A stretch of DNA of 64,000 nt from Corynespora cassiicola (GCA_022059125.1 JAEUWY010000001.1:2170001-2234000), one strand, 5' to 3'; numbered from the stretch's first letter, positions 21,219-33,941 are shown. Notes: generated from the letters alone by a model not told the origin. Made by a program: numbers and translations.

Positions 21219-24200
21219 ATGGCCTCCGTCCAATCCGCTCCGGGCGCCCAAGGCCCGGGCCAGCTGCCCGCCAATCTGACGCGCGACGTGGTCCAGCGGG
21301 TCTACCATGTACGTACTCGCGTTGGTGCTCGAGCAAAACTCGACGCGCCATCGTCCACCCCCATCGCATCTGTGCGCTCTGCGACTGACTTTTGCAGCAA
21401 TACAACCAGATGAAGGCCAAGGGCGTGCCCGAGACCGACCCCGAGTTCATCAAGGCGCGCAATCTGCTCGCCCTGGTGCAGAAGCGTAACAACATGGAGC
21501 GGCAGAAGCAAGCAATGCTCCAACAGCAGATGCAGCGCCAGCAGGGCCAGCAAGGTCTAGGGGATCAGCATGCTCCGCACCAGAACGGCGCTGCCGGCGG
21601 CATGTCCAATGGAACCATGCCGCCGGACGGCAAAGCCGCGGCCCCAGCTCCAGCTCCAAGTGTCCCTTCCTCCACAGCGCAAGGCGCGACTGCCACGGGT
21701 CAGGCGCCTTCTGGGGACGGCCAAACCCCAACCTCGGCGACGAGCGGCAGCACTACCGCCTTCACGCAAGAACAGCTAATCCTGCTTCGGAAACAGATCA
21801 CGGCTTTTAAACACCTGTCAAAGGGACTGCCACTGCCCGCAAACATGCAGCAGCAGCTCTTTATCTCACAACAGCAGAAGAAACCCCAAAGTCCCGCCGA
21901 TGCTGTCGCTGCCGCTACCCAGGTGCTCGAGACCGCCACCCGCGAACCCTCTGCGAGCGTGGGGCCGAACGGCGCTGTGCAAGACCCCACCAGCCGTCCT
22001 CAACCTACCCAACTCAAATACTCTCCCTGGAGCAGTGAGCTCGTCAAGGACGATCTCAATTACATTGGCCACACCCACCGAAGCAGCCGGCCGTATATTC
22101 CATCCGTCATGCCTCTTGGCGTAGACATGGATGCTGTACGAAAGGAAGTGCGCGAGGCCCGCGAGACCAGCGAAATCGTCCGCTACAATCGCATCACTTC
22201 CAGGAGAGCCGAGTTGGAGAAGATCAGCGCAAACATCGGATCTTGGGACACGAGCAAGTCGGACGTGCCCGAAGACGATGGAAAGGTCAAACGCGCCCTA
22301 GTCATTGAGCAAAAGATGCTCGGCCTCCTTGAGAAGCAACGCAGACTCAGACGGACAATTAGCCGGGAGATGATCTACGCCGATAACCTAGCCATGACGG
22401 CCAACCGGACCATTTACCGCCGTCTCAAGAAGCAGTCTACGCGCGAGGCCAAACTGACGGAGAAGCTGGAGAAACAGCAGCGCGACGCCCGCGAGACCAA
22501 GGAGAAGAAGAAGCATCACGACTTCATCGAGGCTATCCGCAAGCACCGTCACGAGCTGAGCGAAGCGGGCCTTGCCCAGCGCCAGCGCCTGCAGAAGCTA
22601 GGCCGTACCATGATCACCACGCATCAAACCATCGAAAAGGAAGAACAGAAGCGTGTGGAGAGGACTGCCAAGCAGCGTCTCCAAGCTTTGAAAGCCAACG
22701 ACGAAGAGACCTATCTCAAGCTTTTGGGACAAGCCAAGGATACTCGTATCTCCCACTTGCTGAAGCAGACCGATGGTTTCTTGAAGCAACTCTCCGCCTC
22801 CGTCAAGCAACAGCAGCGAAACCATGCAGACCGCTACAGGATGGGCAACCTTCACGAAGAAGAGTCGAGCGAAGAAGAGTCAAGCGGCGAAGAGTCTGGA
22901 GAAGACGACGTTCGCCCAGGAAAGAAAAAGACCGACTACTACGAGATTGCACATCGTATCAAGGAGGAGGTCACGGCACAGTCGACCAACCTGGTGGGTG
23001 GTACACTAAAGGAGTACCAGCTCAAGGGTCTTCAGTGGATGATTTCCCTGTACAACAATAACCTGAATGGTATTCTCGCCGACGAGATGGGTCTAGGCAA
23101 GACCATTCAGACAATCAGTTTGATTACCTACCTGATTGAGAAGAAGCAACAGCCTGGGCCTTATCTTGTCATTGTCCCACTTAGTACACTTACGAACTGG
23201 AACAACGAATTCGATAAGTGGGCGCCGAGCGTGCAGAAGATTGTTTACAAGGGCCCGCCCAACCAGCGAAAGCAGCATCAGCAACAGATTCGCTGGGGAC
23301 AATTCCAAGTTTTGCTCACCACCTACGAGTTCATCATCAAGGACCGCCCTATCCTAAGCAAGATCAAGTGGGTGCACATGATCGTTGATGAAGGCCATCG
23401 TATGAAGAATGCGAACTCCAAGCTCAGCAGCACTATCACTCAGTACTACACGACACGTTTCCGTTTGATTCTCACGGGAACGCCTTTGCAGAACAATCTG
23501 ACTGAGCTTTGGGCCATGCTGAATTTTGTTCTTCCCACCATTTTCAAGTCCGTCAAGTCTTTCGACGAATGGTTCAACACTCCTTTTGCCAACACTGGAG
23601 GCCAGGACAAGATGGAGCTTACCGAAGAAGAGCAGTTGCTCGTTATTCGTCGTCTGCACAAGGTTCTTCGTCCATTCTTGCTCCGCCGCCTCAAGAAGGA
23701 TGTGGAAAAGGACCTTCCTGACAAGACCGAGCGTGTTATCAAGTGCAACTTCTCATCCCTTCAGGCCAAGCTGTACAAGCAACTCGTTACCCACAACAGG
23801 CTCATGGTTAGCGACGGCAAAGGTGGCAAGACTGGTATGCGTGGTTTGAGCAACATGCTTATGCAGCTGCGAAAGCTTTGTAACCACCCATTCGTTTTTG
23901 AGGAGGTTGAGGATCAGGTGAACCCTACTAGGGGGACCAACGATCTTTTGTGGCGAACGGCTGGCAAGTTCGAGCTCCTCGACAGGATATTACCCAAGTT
24001 CCAGGCCACTGGGCATCGTGTCCTCATGTTCTTCCAAATGACTCAAATCATGAACATCATGGAGGATTACCTGCGCCTGAGAGGCATGCAATACCTTCGT
24101 CTTGATGGCGCTACTAAAGCCGACGATCGATCCGAATTGCTAAAGCTCTTCAACGCTCCCAACTCACCATACTTCTGCTTCCTCCTTTCCACTCGTGCTG

Positions 24201-25531
24201 GTGGACTGGGTCTCAATTTGCAGACTGCTGATACTGTCATCATCTACGATTCGGATTGGAATCCTCACCAGGATCTGCAAGCCCAAGATCGTGCTCATCG
24301 TATTGGTCAGAAGAACGAGGTCCGCATTCTCCGCCTCATTACTTCCAATTCAGTCGAGGAAAAGATTCTTGAACGTGCCAACTTCAAATTGGACATGGAT
24401 GGCAAAGTTATCCAGGCTGGTAAATTCGACAACAAGTCTACCAATGAAGAACGGGAGGCTATGTTGCGTATCATGTTGGAGTCTGCCGAGGCTGCAGAGA
24501 ATCTTGAACAAGAAGAAATGGATGATGATGATCTCAACTTGATCATGATGCGGACGGACGACGAGCTCATCAAGTTCCAAGAAATGGACCGTAAGCGACT
24601 GGCCGAAGATCCTTATGGCCCCGGAAAGCCGCACCCGCGTCTCATGTCTGAAGAAGAGTTGCCAGATATTTACGTGAACGATGACAATCCAGTGGTCGAA
24701 GAAGTAGAAGACCTGAAGGTAGGCCGCGGTGCACGTGAGCGGACACGGGTCAAGTACGACGATGGTCTCACCGAAGAGCAATGGCTCGAAGCTGTCGACA
24801 ACGACGACGATACCATTGAGGCGGCTATTGCTAGAAAGGAAGCCAAGATTGCCAAGCGCGGAAAGAAACAGACATCCAGAGCTACTGAGCTGGGCGATTC
24901 GCCCGCGCCATCTCGCGAAAGCTCAGAGGAGCCCGCGCCTAAGAAACGTGGCCGGAAGCCTAAAGCGGCCGAGAAGCGGAAAGCAGATGAAGCGTCCCTG
25001 GATGGAGAGTCCGCACCTCGCAAGCGAGGCCGGCCGACGCCCAGCAAGATCCAGGATACGCTCAGCGTTGATGATCGCCAGGCGCTTCAGAAGATTGTCA
25101 ACCAAGTCTACGAGGCTTTGAACGATCTCGAGGAAGAGTCTACTGACGAGGAGATTCCTAATCGCGGCATCATTGATCCCTTCATCGAGCTTCCCGACAA
25201 GTGGGATTACCCCGATTACTACCAGATCATCAAGAACCCCATTTGTATGAACCAAATCAAGAAGAAGATCAACAAGAAGGAATACCAGTCGCTCAAGCAG
25301 TTCCGTCAGGATATTGGGCTTCTCTGCAACAATTGCAGAACGTACAATGAAGACACGAGTCTTCTGTATCAGGACGCAAATCTCATCGAGCAGACTTGCC
25401 TAGACAAGTTGAGGGAGGCCACGGAAGACTATCCACAATGGCAGGACTTTGACGACGGGAGCTCTGCCAATGGAGGACTGAGTACAGCAATCACTAGTGC
25501 AGTCGGCACGCCCAAGCCTAGCGCAGGATGA
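21219..25531 (+). CDS. snf21: SWI/SNF-RSC chromatin-remodelling ATPase (Snf21/Sth1-like) with bromodomain
   Basis: Exon 1 (21219-21308, 30 codons) and exon 2 (21398-25531) join in phase 0 over an 89-nt intron, giving 1407 residues. In order: a QLQ-like segment (FTQEQLILLRKQITAFKHL), a basic helical HSA region (about 388-498), and an acidic stretch rich in Glu-Glu-Ser. The Snf2 ATPase follows with DEMGLGKT (592-599) and the DEGH box (694-697), plus LTGTPLQNNLTELW. The helicase C lobe ends in HRIGQ (997-1001). A SnAC-like acidic segment, two AT-hook-like KKRGRKPK and RKRGRP motifs (about 1212-1245) and a bromodomain (about 1260-1370, with NNCRTYNED) complete it. This is the catalytic subunit of SWI/SNF or RSC in the nucleus; most filamentous fungi seem to have one such protein, so the two names are hard to separate. 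Confidence 0.95.
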
Positions 25532-26157
25532 GCGTAAGCACTCCTCATGGTGCCCCAGCAAACCTGTACTGATTCATTCAGGTTGAATATCCGGTAGACT
25601 TTGCGACGCCCCAGCTATGGGCTTGACACGATAATCTGGCTATTAATCACGGATGGTTTGGTGCAAACAAGACGGTGACATGGAACCAGAGGCACGCCAG
25701 AGCGCGTACCCTCTTGGGATTCCTTTTTATCTTTTTCGACTACGGTAGCCGTTTCTCAAAATGTGTTTTTCAAGCTGTATAATTGCAGGCGAAGGGCGAT
25801 TCTTGGGCATTGTTTTTGTGTACGGGATTTTATCTTCTTTTCCTTCTCACCCGACACATCAGGGATCGGTAGTCCACCGGTCTGGGCGCTGGGGCACGGC
25901 TCTGCAATGTCGAAAGCATGCGCATATGACCGTGATATGAGTATGCCTGTGGGCAAGAAAGGAAGGATGCGGGGCTTTTTTCTATAAACGACTTCTGCTA
26001 CGACCTGGGCTGCTGGGAGTAGATAGATTAGTCTCAATCAATAACATATTGAGTATGGAGTTGCGGATTGGGTGCAATGACGTGTGGCATTGCTGCGTGT
26101 GGATTCTATCTAGGTCATTACCATCCATGTACAATACCGCATCGTCCCTCTGCTCGC
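25532..26157. other. Convergent intergenic region
   Basis: About 620 bases between the 3' ends of the remodeller and the Faf1-like gene. It should contain both 3' UTRs. Nothing else recognised. Confidence 0.5.
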
Positions 26158-27214
26158 TCAGTTCCTCCCTCTCTTGCCTCCCCTCCCTCCCCGTCCTCCC
26201 CGTCCACCTTTGCCTCCACGCCCTCCTCGCCTGCCCCCTCCACCCCCACCGGTAATACTCGCAACATCCCCTTTACTCAACGTCAACGTGCCCCCCCTAA
26301 ACTTGCCCACCCCCGGCCCACCAACCCCCCTCTCCCTCTGCGCCGGGCCCTTCCTAGCCGCAACCTTGCTCTCCCTCTCTAACACGATGCCATTCTCCCT
26401 CGCCTCTGTGCGCCTCCTCTCCTCCAGCGCCCGCGCCTTGGCGGCCATGGCTTCGCGCTGGCTCTTGGGCATCTTCTTCTGCGTGAAGACAGAGCCCTTT
26501 GCGCCTAGGGCTTGGAGGTGGAGGTCTGTGGATTTGTGGCGCGCGGCGCCGGTGAGGGTCAGCGGGTTCGTCGGGGTGCTAGACCCGGAGGAGGAAGAGG
26601 CGGAGAGGAGGTGTGAGTCTCGGAGGAGTTTTTGGAGGGCGGCGTCGTTTTTGAGGTGTGAGGTTTCGGTTGGGTCGTCGGATGATTCTTTCTTTGTGGG
26701 TTTGGAGGAGAGGTTCGGGGTGGTGTTTGAAGTGGGGGGTTTTGAGGACTGTGAGGAGGGTGTTAGTATAGGTGTATGTAATAGAGAGGTGAGAGGGACG
26801 TACCATGAAGGCGCGCATTTCGGCCTTGGAGAGTCGATCTCCTGTGCGGGTGGAGGTGGAGTAGTCGATGACTTCAACGCCGTTTTGTTCGTCTTCACTT
26901 TCGTCGTCTTCATCATCTTCGTTGTTGGGTCCGTCGGCGGAGTCGAGGCCTGACCATTCTGATTCATTTTCTTCATCGTCATCTTCTTCTTCTGTCGCTT
27001 TCGACAGCTTGGGCTTTTTGGCTTCGCCTTCCAAAGGCGCAAATTTGGCCTCAAATGCCCGGCGGAAAATCTCCTGTAGGTCTTCACCGTTCGACTCGGA
27101 CTCGGAGGCGGAGGATTCGGAGGCTGATGGGGACTCGTGCGTGGAGCGCTCAAGCTCTTCGCGGGTTATGCGCTTGCGTTTTCCGAGTGTAGCTGGAGTT
27201 TTGGGAGCCATCAT
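26158..27214 (-). CDS. Faf1-like pre-rRNA processing protein (DUF4602 family)
   Basis: Exon 1 (27214-26804) and exon 2 (26748-26158) join in phase 0 over a 55-nt GTACGT...CACAG intron, giving 333 residues. The start reads MMAPKTPATLGKRKRITREE, with two ATGs in tandem. Acidic low-complexity stretches follow (EEEDDDEENESEW, NNEDDEDDESEDEQ). Exon 2 holds the family core LTLTGAARHKSTDLHLQALG and VFTQKKMPKSQREAMAAKA. The protein ends in a Gly/Arg/Lys-rich tail of about 30 residues with many RGG units, as in nucleolar RNA-binding proteins. Yeast Faf1 acts with Krr1 in 40S subunit assembly. The gene is read divergently from HIS6. Family moderately sure, role inferred. Confidence 0.78.
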
Positions 27215-27484
27215 TTCGTCTTGCGCGCTACCTTGAGAATTGTGCGAGTAACGGGCGTGGCGTTCCTTGCGTTGGGGTCAACAATCAGCGCGGAGCTCCG
27301 CAAATCCTCGTCGTCACAAAAATTCCCAGTGCCAAGATTTCGCATCGCCCACTAGGATACTGAGTGGGTCTCCTATCCACTATCAAAGGCGCCCCTCCCC
27401 CGCCATGCCTACAGATCATCACACTCAGTCTTCACCGCTACCGCCCAATTCCGCTCGAAACAAGGGCCTCTACACTACCGCACA
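27215..27484. promoter_or_regulatory. Shared divergent promoter of the Faf1-like gene and HIS6
   Basis: Only 270 bases separate the two starts, so the promoters must overlap. I saw no clear TATA box and no exact TGACTC site for the amino-acid starvation regulator. Confidence 0.6.
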
Positions 27485-28437
27485 ATGACGCGCTTCCGCC
27501 CCTGTATAGACCTCCACGCCGGCTCTGTCAAGCAGATTGTTGGCGGCACCCTATCGACCACGAGCGAGGCCTCACTGAAGACAAACTTCACCTCCGAGCA
27601 CCCGGCCGCGTACTATGCGGACCTCTACAAAAAGCACAACCTAGCGGGCGCGCACGTCATCATGCTGGGGCCCGGCAATGACGATGCCGCGCGCGAGGCG
27701 CTGGGCGCCTGGCCCGCGGGCATGCAAGTCGGCGGCGGCATCAACGAAAAGAACGCTGCGGAGTGGATATCCCGCGGCGCTGAGAAATTGAGTCTCCCCA
27801 CCACCGCGACCATCACCGCACACGGGGGAGGGAGGCGGGGAACGTCCAAACCTCAAGTGCCTAGTGCTAATTGGGCGCAGTAGGTAATCATAACCTCGTA
27901 CCTCTTCCCGGACTCCAAGTTCTCGCTCGAGCACCTCCAGGCCGTGCTCGCGGCCCTGGGCAATGACAAGCAGAAGCTCGTCATTGACCTGAGCTGCAGG
28001 CGCAAGGACGACAAGTGGTTTGTGGCTACCAACAAGTGGCAGACCATCACCGACTTTGAGTTGAACAAGGGTACGTTTCCGAGTATTCGATCTGTGTGGG
28101 AAGGTTGGTGTGGATCATGTTGGTGCTAACATCTAGACGCACACTTCCAGACTCGATAGCGCTACTCGAACCCCACTGTTCCGAATTTTTGATCCACGCT
28201 GCAGATGTAGAAGGCCTGCAGCGCGGCATTGATCATGAGCTTGTCTCTGCGCTTGCGCAGTGGTGCTCCATTCCCGTCACGTATGCCGGAGGCGGCCGGT
28301 CCATCGAAGATCTCGAGCTCGTCAAGAAGCTCAGCGCAGGAAAGGTCGATCTGACCATTGGCAGCGCGCTAGACATATTTGGGGGCTCTGGCGTCAAGTT
28401 CGCCGACTGCGTGCAGTGGAACGAAGCACAAGAATAA
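27485..28437 (+). CDS. HIS6: HIS6: ProFAR isomerase of histidine biosynthesis, with an odd first intron
   Basis: Exons 27485-27787, 27884-28070 and 28151-28437 encode 258 residues, close to yeast His6 (261). The enzyme (EC 5.3.1.16) converts ProFAR to PRFAR, step four of histidine synthesis, in the cytosol as a TIM barrel. Landmarks: [72 protein letters not shown] and SALDIFGG. Intron 2 (80 nt) is canonical. Intron 1 must lie between GAEK and VIITSYLF for the protein to be intact, but it begins TTGAGT: no GT or GC fits in phase, and the ends cannot be slid. Retention gives a stop at once. This may be a one-base loss from a GTTGAGT donor, a non-canonical intron, or an assembly error. Confidence 0.88.
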
Positions 28438-28743
28438 GAACAGCAGAAGCAGTAGACGGAACTCAAAAGAAGTATAAAGGACAGGATTGCATCCTATGAG
28501 GTCTTTTCTACCAACGCCTGGCGCTTGATGCTACTATATACGGCGGTGCCGCCTCTTCATCTTGATGCTCGCATGGACTCGCCGATCCAAAACAACATTC
28601 AAGAAAGCTGCAAATGACCGGTCATGTCCGTCCAACCGTAAACTCCTAAATGCCCTGCATTCAACTCGTGACCCTTGTGTACCCGTTACAATCATATACT
28701 TTCATAAATGCCCCGCCAGGACTGTAGACCCTTCCCTGGGAAT
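28438..28743. other. Convergent intergenic region
   Basis: About 300 bases between the stops of HIS6 and the sucrose transporter; only 3' flanks expected. Confidence 0.5.
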
Positions 28744-30742
28744 CTACGAATCGCGCCTCCTCCTTATGCTCATGGCATCGACATCTTTCTTCTCCTCTGC
28801 GACCCTTAATGTCAACCATGCTGCGCCGAGCGCACAGCATCCTCCGAACCGGAGAACCCAAGCCACGCTGTTGTCTCCTGGCGACCCTCTCGGCTTCTGG
28901 AGCCACTTGAAGATGATGGAGCTGACAAGGGTAGCTATGACCTGCGGAGCTGCAATAGCAACGTTGTGGATGCCGAGGACAACGCCGGCCTGGTCGGATC
29001 CAGTCTCGGCAGCGTCGTCTTCTCCGGCAGCAACCAGTGCTGCATCACGGTCCTGGGTAGGAGGGCGATACAACCCGCGGCGCATGGCATCGCGCTTTGA
29101 GATCTCGGAGGAGATGAGGGCGAAGGGCGCCCAGTTCGTCAGGGCCCATGGGATACCAATCAAGCCGACGAGGAGGGTTGCTGCGAAGGTCGAGCGCACG
29201 AAGAAGGTCATGGCCATGAGTACGGCAAACATGACATGTGACAACATCCAGGAGCGGCGGAGAGTAAGACTCTGGATCTGCATCGCATCACCATATGCTG
29301 AGAAGCGCTCCATGAGGGTCTTGGGCTTCCGCTTGGGAGTGTCGCGCAGCGAAAAATAGCCCGAGCCTTGCACCGAGCGGGGAGTTGTAGGCGTCATGGG
29401 TGTGGGGGGCTGTTGCTGGGGTGCAGTGAACGAAGGCGGAATGATGAAGGGGAGGAAACAGGATGCCGCAAACGTTGTGATGGCAAAGATCAGCAATGCC
29501 CTTGTGCCGACTCTGGTCCCCTCCTCCCATTTCTTGTCGATTTCCTCGTCGCTCATATGGGGGTTTGCCTCAAACAAGGGGTCTACGTATATCTGGCCAA
29601 TGTAGGTACTGATGTAGAACAGGAACGGAAACCACCCAATCCAGGCTAGGAGCTGGACCTCACAGACTCTCTTGATCTGAGGCGGTAGGCTGCGAACCGA
29701 GCGCGCCAGGGACTTGAAAAAAGCGAGCAGGCCGTCATGTTCTTGAGGCGCTCCGTCGAAACGTGGGTCGCGTTCTTGCACTGTGCTGCAGCTTATGGCG
29801 ATTGTGGTGGCCATGATGAAGGATGCGATGGCGCACAGTACTTTGAATTGACTACCTCCGAGAAAAGGTAGGTATGCTGGCAAGTCTGCATTACCGGCAA
29901 GATATCCCATGATATTTCCAACACCTGATGTTCTAATCATCCATGCATTGGCGGCCTCTTGTTGGTGCGTTGGGGCGATATCCACAATGTATGCACGGAT
30001 ACCAGCTTGGACTGATGGGTAATGAGCGTTTGTTCACAGCGGTAATTGCAGGATGGCATATCTACTCACCGACATTGATGGCGAAATCCAGGATGTAAAC
30101 GAACAAAACAGCAAACAGGACGACGCTTGTCTTCACGCCCTCGGAGTCCGGATCCGCACCAAAGATGCCGAGGAAGCTCGATACAATCTCTCGGGCCCAT
30201 GCTAGAATCATTAGGGAAGCTATGGTCGCAATAGTACCTCCGACGATAAAAGGCCTGCGTCGCCCCCAGCGGATGCGGCAGTTGTCACTCTTCATGCCGA
30301 CATAAGGTTGCACAAGCACGCCGGAGAGGGGGCCTGCAATCCACACCAGGGCAAGCATGGACTTACTGAGGCCAAGAGACAACAAGTAGGGCGATCCGTT
30401 CGAGGTTTCTACCGACCATCCTATCTGCAGACCAAGGCCGCCGAGGGTCAGGAGAAAGAGGAACCAGCTGCTCTTCGTCTCTTCATCAACATCTCCTTCC
30501 CACTCATCGCTGCCGATGGGAGAAACTACCTTGAGCAGCGGGTCGACTTCAGTGGAAGGCCGCGGTCCAACCAGCGGCGAGTGCTCGTTGATGTATTCCA
30601 TTAAAGGTCGATTTGGGGAGGAGCTTCGGCGGAACGACACGACTTTGGGCTGAGAAGCGGAAGAGCCATCGACGTTGGAAGGTTCGTATGGAGGTGAAGC
30701 CGGCGGCGAGGCCGAGGCGGTGGTCGAGCGTGCGGGAGTCAT
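28744..30742 (-). CDS. Sucrose/alpha-glucoside H+ symporter (GPH/SUT-type MFS transporter)
   Basis: Exon 1 (30742-30070) and exon 2 (30011-28744) join over a 58-nt GTGAGT...CAG intron, giving 646 residues; an AAG six bases further on is an alternative acceptor. The ATG giving MTPARSTTASAS is the first in the frame. A disordered 90-residue N-terminus leads to about 12 membrane segments. The loop motif RWGRRRPF (158-165) is the hallmark of the plant/fungal sucrose transporter branch. AGIRAYIVDIAPTHQQEAANAW follows the intron, and a long cytosolic loop (residues about 430-490) is rich in Pro and Thr. Plasma-membrane uptake of sucrose or maltose with protons is known for the S. pombe homologue; the substrate here is inferred. 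It is divergent from the Na+/H+ exchanger. Confidence 0.88.
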
Positions 30743-31680
30743 GGTGGACGCGGTGCGTGCGTTGGCGTCTCCAGCTGACAGCGAGGGTTCGAGCAGGTTC
30801 GACGAGGAGTGGCCGAGGCGCGTACTCGCAAGACAGCCGATTGGCAATGCGGATAATGCGGAGGATTGGGATAACTATGCTGGGGTTGGGGGAGGAGAGA
30901 GTAGGTGCTATCTGAGGGCGTAGGAGCAGTGAGAAGATGCAGCCATGCCGACGCCCAGGGTGTCACACTGAGAGGCACGAGGTATCGTGAGGTCTTGGCG
31001 GGGTCTCGAATTGTTTGCCGGCGCTTTATACACGGGACGGAAAAAACAGTGACGCGTTGACAGACTGTTTACAGTGCCCAGCGGCCTAGGGGCAGTAGGT
31101 ACAGGGTGGGTCAGGCGTAGCGGTGGAGAGTCGGTGGGTGAGGGCATGTCTTGCAGGTGACGACGTGCAAGTGTCATGCAGAGAGGTTCCTGGGGGCCCA
31201 GCCGCCTGTGACGTCGTCGAGGCCGTCGAGGCCGTCGAGGCTCGCTTGAGCAGCCTCCTCGGCGCGTGCTTCCCTGTCGCCAGCTTAGCCGCGAAAAGCA
31301 TAGGTGGCTTTTGAAACACCCTTGCCAAGCGCTGCACGGCATGCATCCCGCGCCTCTTGCTCAGCGTCTGTAAGGAGCCTGCTCGCTGCATACCGTCTCC
31401 CATCTTCCACCCGCCGCGCCCATTTCCTTCCTCCTTCGCGCGCGACGCCCCCCAACACGCGGGCCGCCGATCACAGTACCCACCCGCAGCCCGTCCGTCC
31501 CGCCCACTGTTGGCGCCCTATCGTCCGTCCCAACGCCGCCAACGCGTATCGTGTTAACATCGACCCGGCTTTGGCTCCACCGATCCGCGAGCCGCCTCTG
31601 CTTCTGCCTCTGCCTCTGCCCTCCGCTCCCGCTCTACGTCTTCCAGCTTGCAGATGATCAAGCCGCCTTGAGAGCCCGAC
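30743..31680. promoter_or_regulatory. Divergent promoter region of the sugar transporter and NHX genes
   Basis: About 940 GC-rich bases separating the two starts. A CT-rich leader precedes the NHX start, including repeated CTCTGCCTCTGCC-type units near 31598. Frames here are GC-driven and not supported. Confidence 0.5.
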
Positions 31681-33941
31681 ATGGCTTCGACTGTAGGGTG
31701 GGCAATCGCCGAGATCCTCAGTATGCGCCTCCTCCAGATACCCTCGCTCCGAGACAATATCGCTGACCAGACTTGCTTGAACAGAACGAGAGGCTACTGA
31801 TGCAGACGATGGTCCGTTTTCCCCTCCCCTCCCCTCCGCACACCCTCCGAGCTCGAGACTGATGCGTCCATGCAGAGGAACCCGAGGCAGGACAGAAGGA
31901 GATATTCGCATCATGGGCGCTGTCCATTCTTATCGTCCTGCTAATCATAGCACTCTTCACGAGCTACATTCTACAAACCCGCAAAATCCAGGCTGTCCAT
32001 GAAACCGTGCTCTCCATATTCGCGGGTATGTCAGGCAACAGCATAATCGCGCGTTTCGGACGGGAGCTAACATAGCCAGGTATGGTCGTTGGCCTGGTAC
32101 TGCGCATCACCGCCGTATCCTCTGTAAACGATGCCGTGAGCTTCGACTATCAGATGTTCTTTAATCTCCTTCTGCCTCCCATCATTCTGTCGTCGGGATA
32201 CGAGCTACACCAGGTACGCGATATGACGACAAGTTCCACGGCACAGACCACACCGCTAACCACACGCACAGGGCAACTTCTTCCGCCATATCGGCTCTAT
32301 TTTGACCTTTGCCTTTGCCGGAACATTCATTTCTGCCGTCGTGCTAGGTATCATCCTGTTCGTATGGACCAGGATCCCTCTCGATGGGCTCAAAATCGAC
32401 TTTGTCGAAGCCATGTCAGTTGGCGCCACGCTTTCGGCCACCGATCCTGTAACCATTCTCGCCATCTTCAACACCTACAAAGTCGAGCCCAAGCTCTATA
32501 CTCTGATCTTTGGTGAATCAATCCTGAACGATGCCATTGCCATTGTCCTATTCGAAACGGCGCAGAAATACAAAGACGGAGGAGAATCTCTCGGCATTTT
32601 GAGTTTGTTTGAGGCCATTGGCATTTTCTTGGGAGTCTTCTTTGGCAGCTTGTTCATCGGAGTCATGGTTGGCATAGCCGCCTCTCTTATGCTCAAGTTT
32701 ACCTATGTAAGGCGCTTCCCCAAAACCGAAAGTTGCCTGATTATTCTCATCGCCTACCTCACTTACTTCTTCTCCAACGCTATCCACATGTCTGGTATGT
32801 ATAAGCCACTGCTCTTCCTCATTGCATCTCCTAATCACTGCCGACAGGTATCGTCTCCCTCCTGTTCTGTGGTATTTGCATGAAGCACTATGCCTACCAC
32901 AACATGTCGCGCCGCACTCAATTGACAACCAAGTTTGTCTTTCAGACCACCGCCCAGTTGTCGGAGAACTTCATTTTCATCTATCTAGGACTTTCGTTGT
33001 TCACAGACCTGTCGCTCGAATTCAAACCTCTCTTTATCTTCATTACAGTCGCCGGCATTTGCGCTGCCCGATGGTGCGCAGTCTTTCCCCTCGCAAAACT
33101 CATCAATGCCGTCGCAAGGTACAGGCAGCGTCGCCACGGAATGGACGCAGCCGAAGAAATTCCATATGCCCATCAAGCCATGATATACTGGGCCGGCCTT
33201 CGAGGTGCTGTTGGTGTCGCTCTCGCTGCGGGTCTCTCGGGTACTAATGGCAGTACCCTTCGTGCTACCGTATTGGTTGTCGTTGTCTTGACAGTCATCA
33301 TTTTTGGCGGAACCACAGCGCGTATGCTTGAAATTCTGGGTATTCGGACTGGCGTAGTTGAAGAGATCGACTCTGATGACGAGTTCGATATCGAGGTTGT
33401 TAACGGTGGAACCTATACGCGCAACAAGGGCCAGGGGTTTGGCCATATTCCACGTCAAGGCTCGAACGGATTTGCCCTTTCCAATGTCCATGGAGGGCAA
33501 GACGAATCGTATTCTAGTGGATCGGCCAACCGAAGTAGCCCTCCGACTCGACCCAATGCCCTGAATCCCAGGAGAAACTCCAGCAGGCCTAGGCGTCTGG
33601 ATGGTGCCGACCAAGGCCTTCTCAGTCCGGGAGACAGTGGCAGCAACGATGAGGACGATACCGATCTCGATCTTCCGCCCAGTGCCCGCAGGTCGCCTAA
33701 CCGCATGCCATCACCTCTAGGTTTCCCAACGGAGCCAACGCCTTATCCCACTTCTGGTAACAGAGGAGCTGGTAGTAGTGGCGAGCCTTCAAGGGTTGCC
33801 ACTGCAACTGGTGCTGTGAAGCAGCTGATTTCTGATCTCTCTCATGATCCTGCAGGTGCTTTCAAGCAGATTGATGATGGCTTCTTGAAGCCGCATCTTT
33901 TACTTGATCCAGGTAAGGGTCCAGGGCCGAGCAATGTATAG
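31681..33941 (+). CDS. NHX1: Endosomal/vacuolar Na+(K+)/H+ exchanger, Nhx1-like
   Basis: Six exons: 31681-31720, 31785-31811, 31876-32025, 32080-32213, 32272-32794 and 32848-33941. All joints keep the frame, giving 655 residues. The 27-nt second exon completes the N-terminus (EILKREATDADDEEPEAG). About 12 membrane helices follow. The amiloride-site-like FFNLLLPPIIL lies at residues 99-109. The ion-binding cores LSATDPVTILAIF and GESILNDAIAIVLF and the loop YWAGLRGAVGVALA are all present. The C-terminal 190 residues are hydrophilic, Ser/Pro-rich and presumably regulatory. From family knowledge it exchanges cytosolic Na+ or K+ for luminal H+ in late endosomes, affecting pH, salt tolerance and trafficking. 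The first-exon choice is the least certain part. Confidence 0.92.

Noticed and set aside
26174..26953. 259-codon plus-strand frame
   Set aside because: It lies antisense to the Faf1-like exon 2, and its poly-Pro start is the mirror of the RGG-coding tail.
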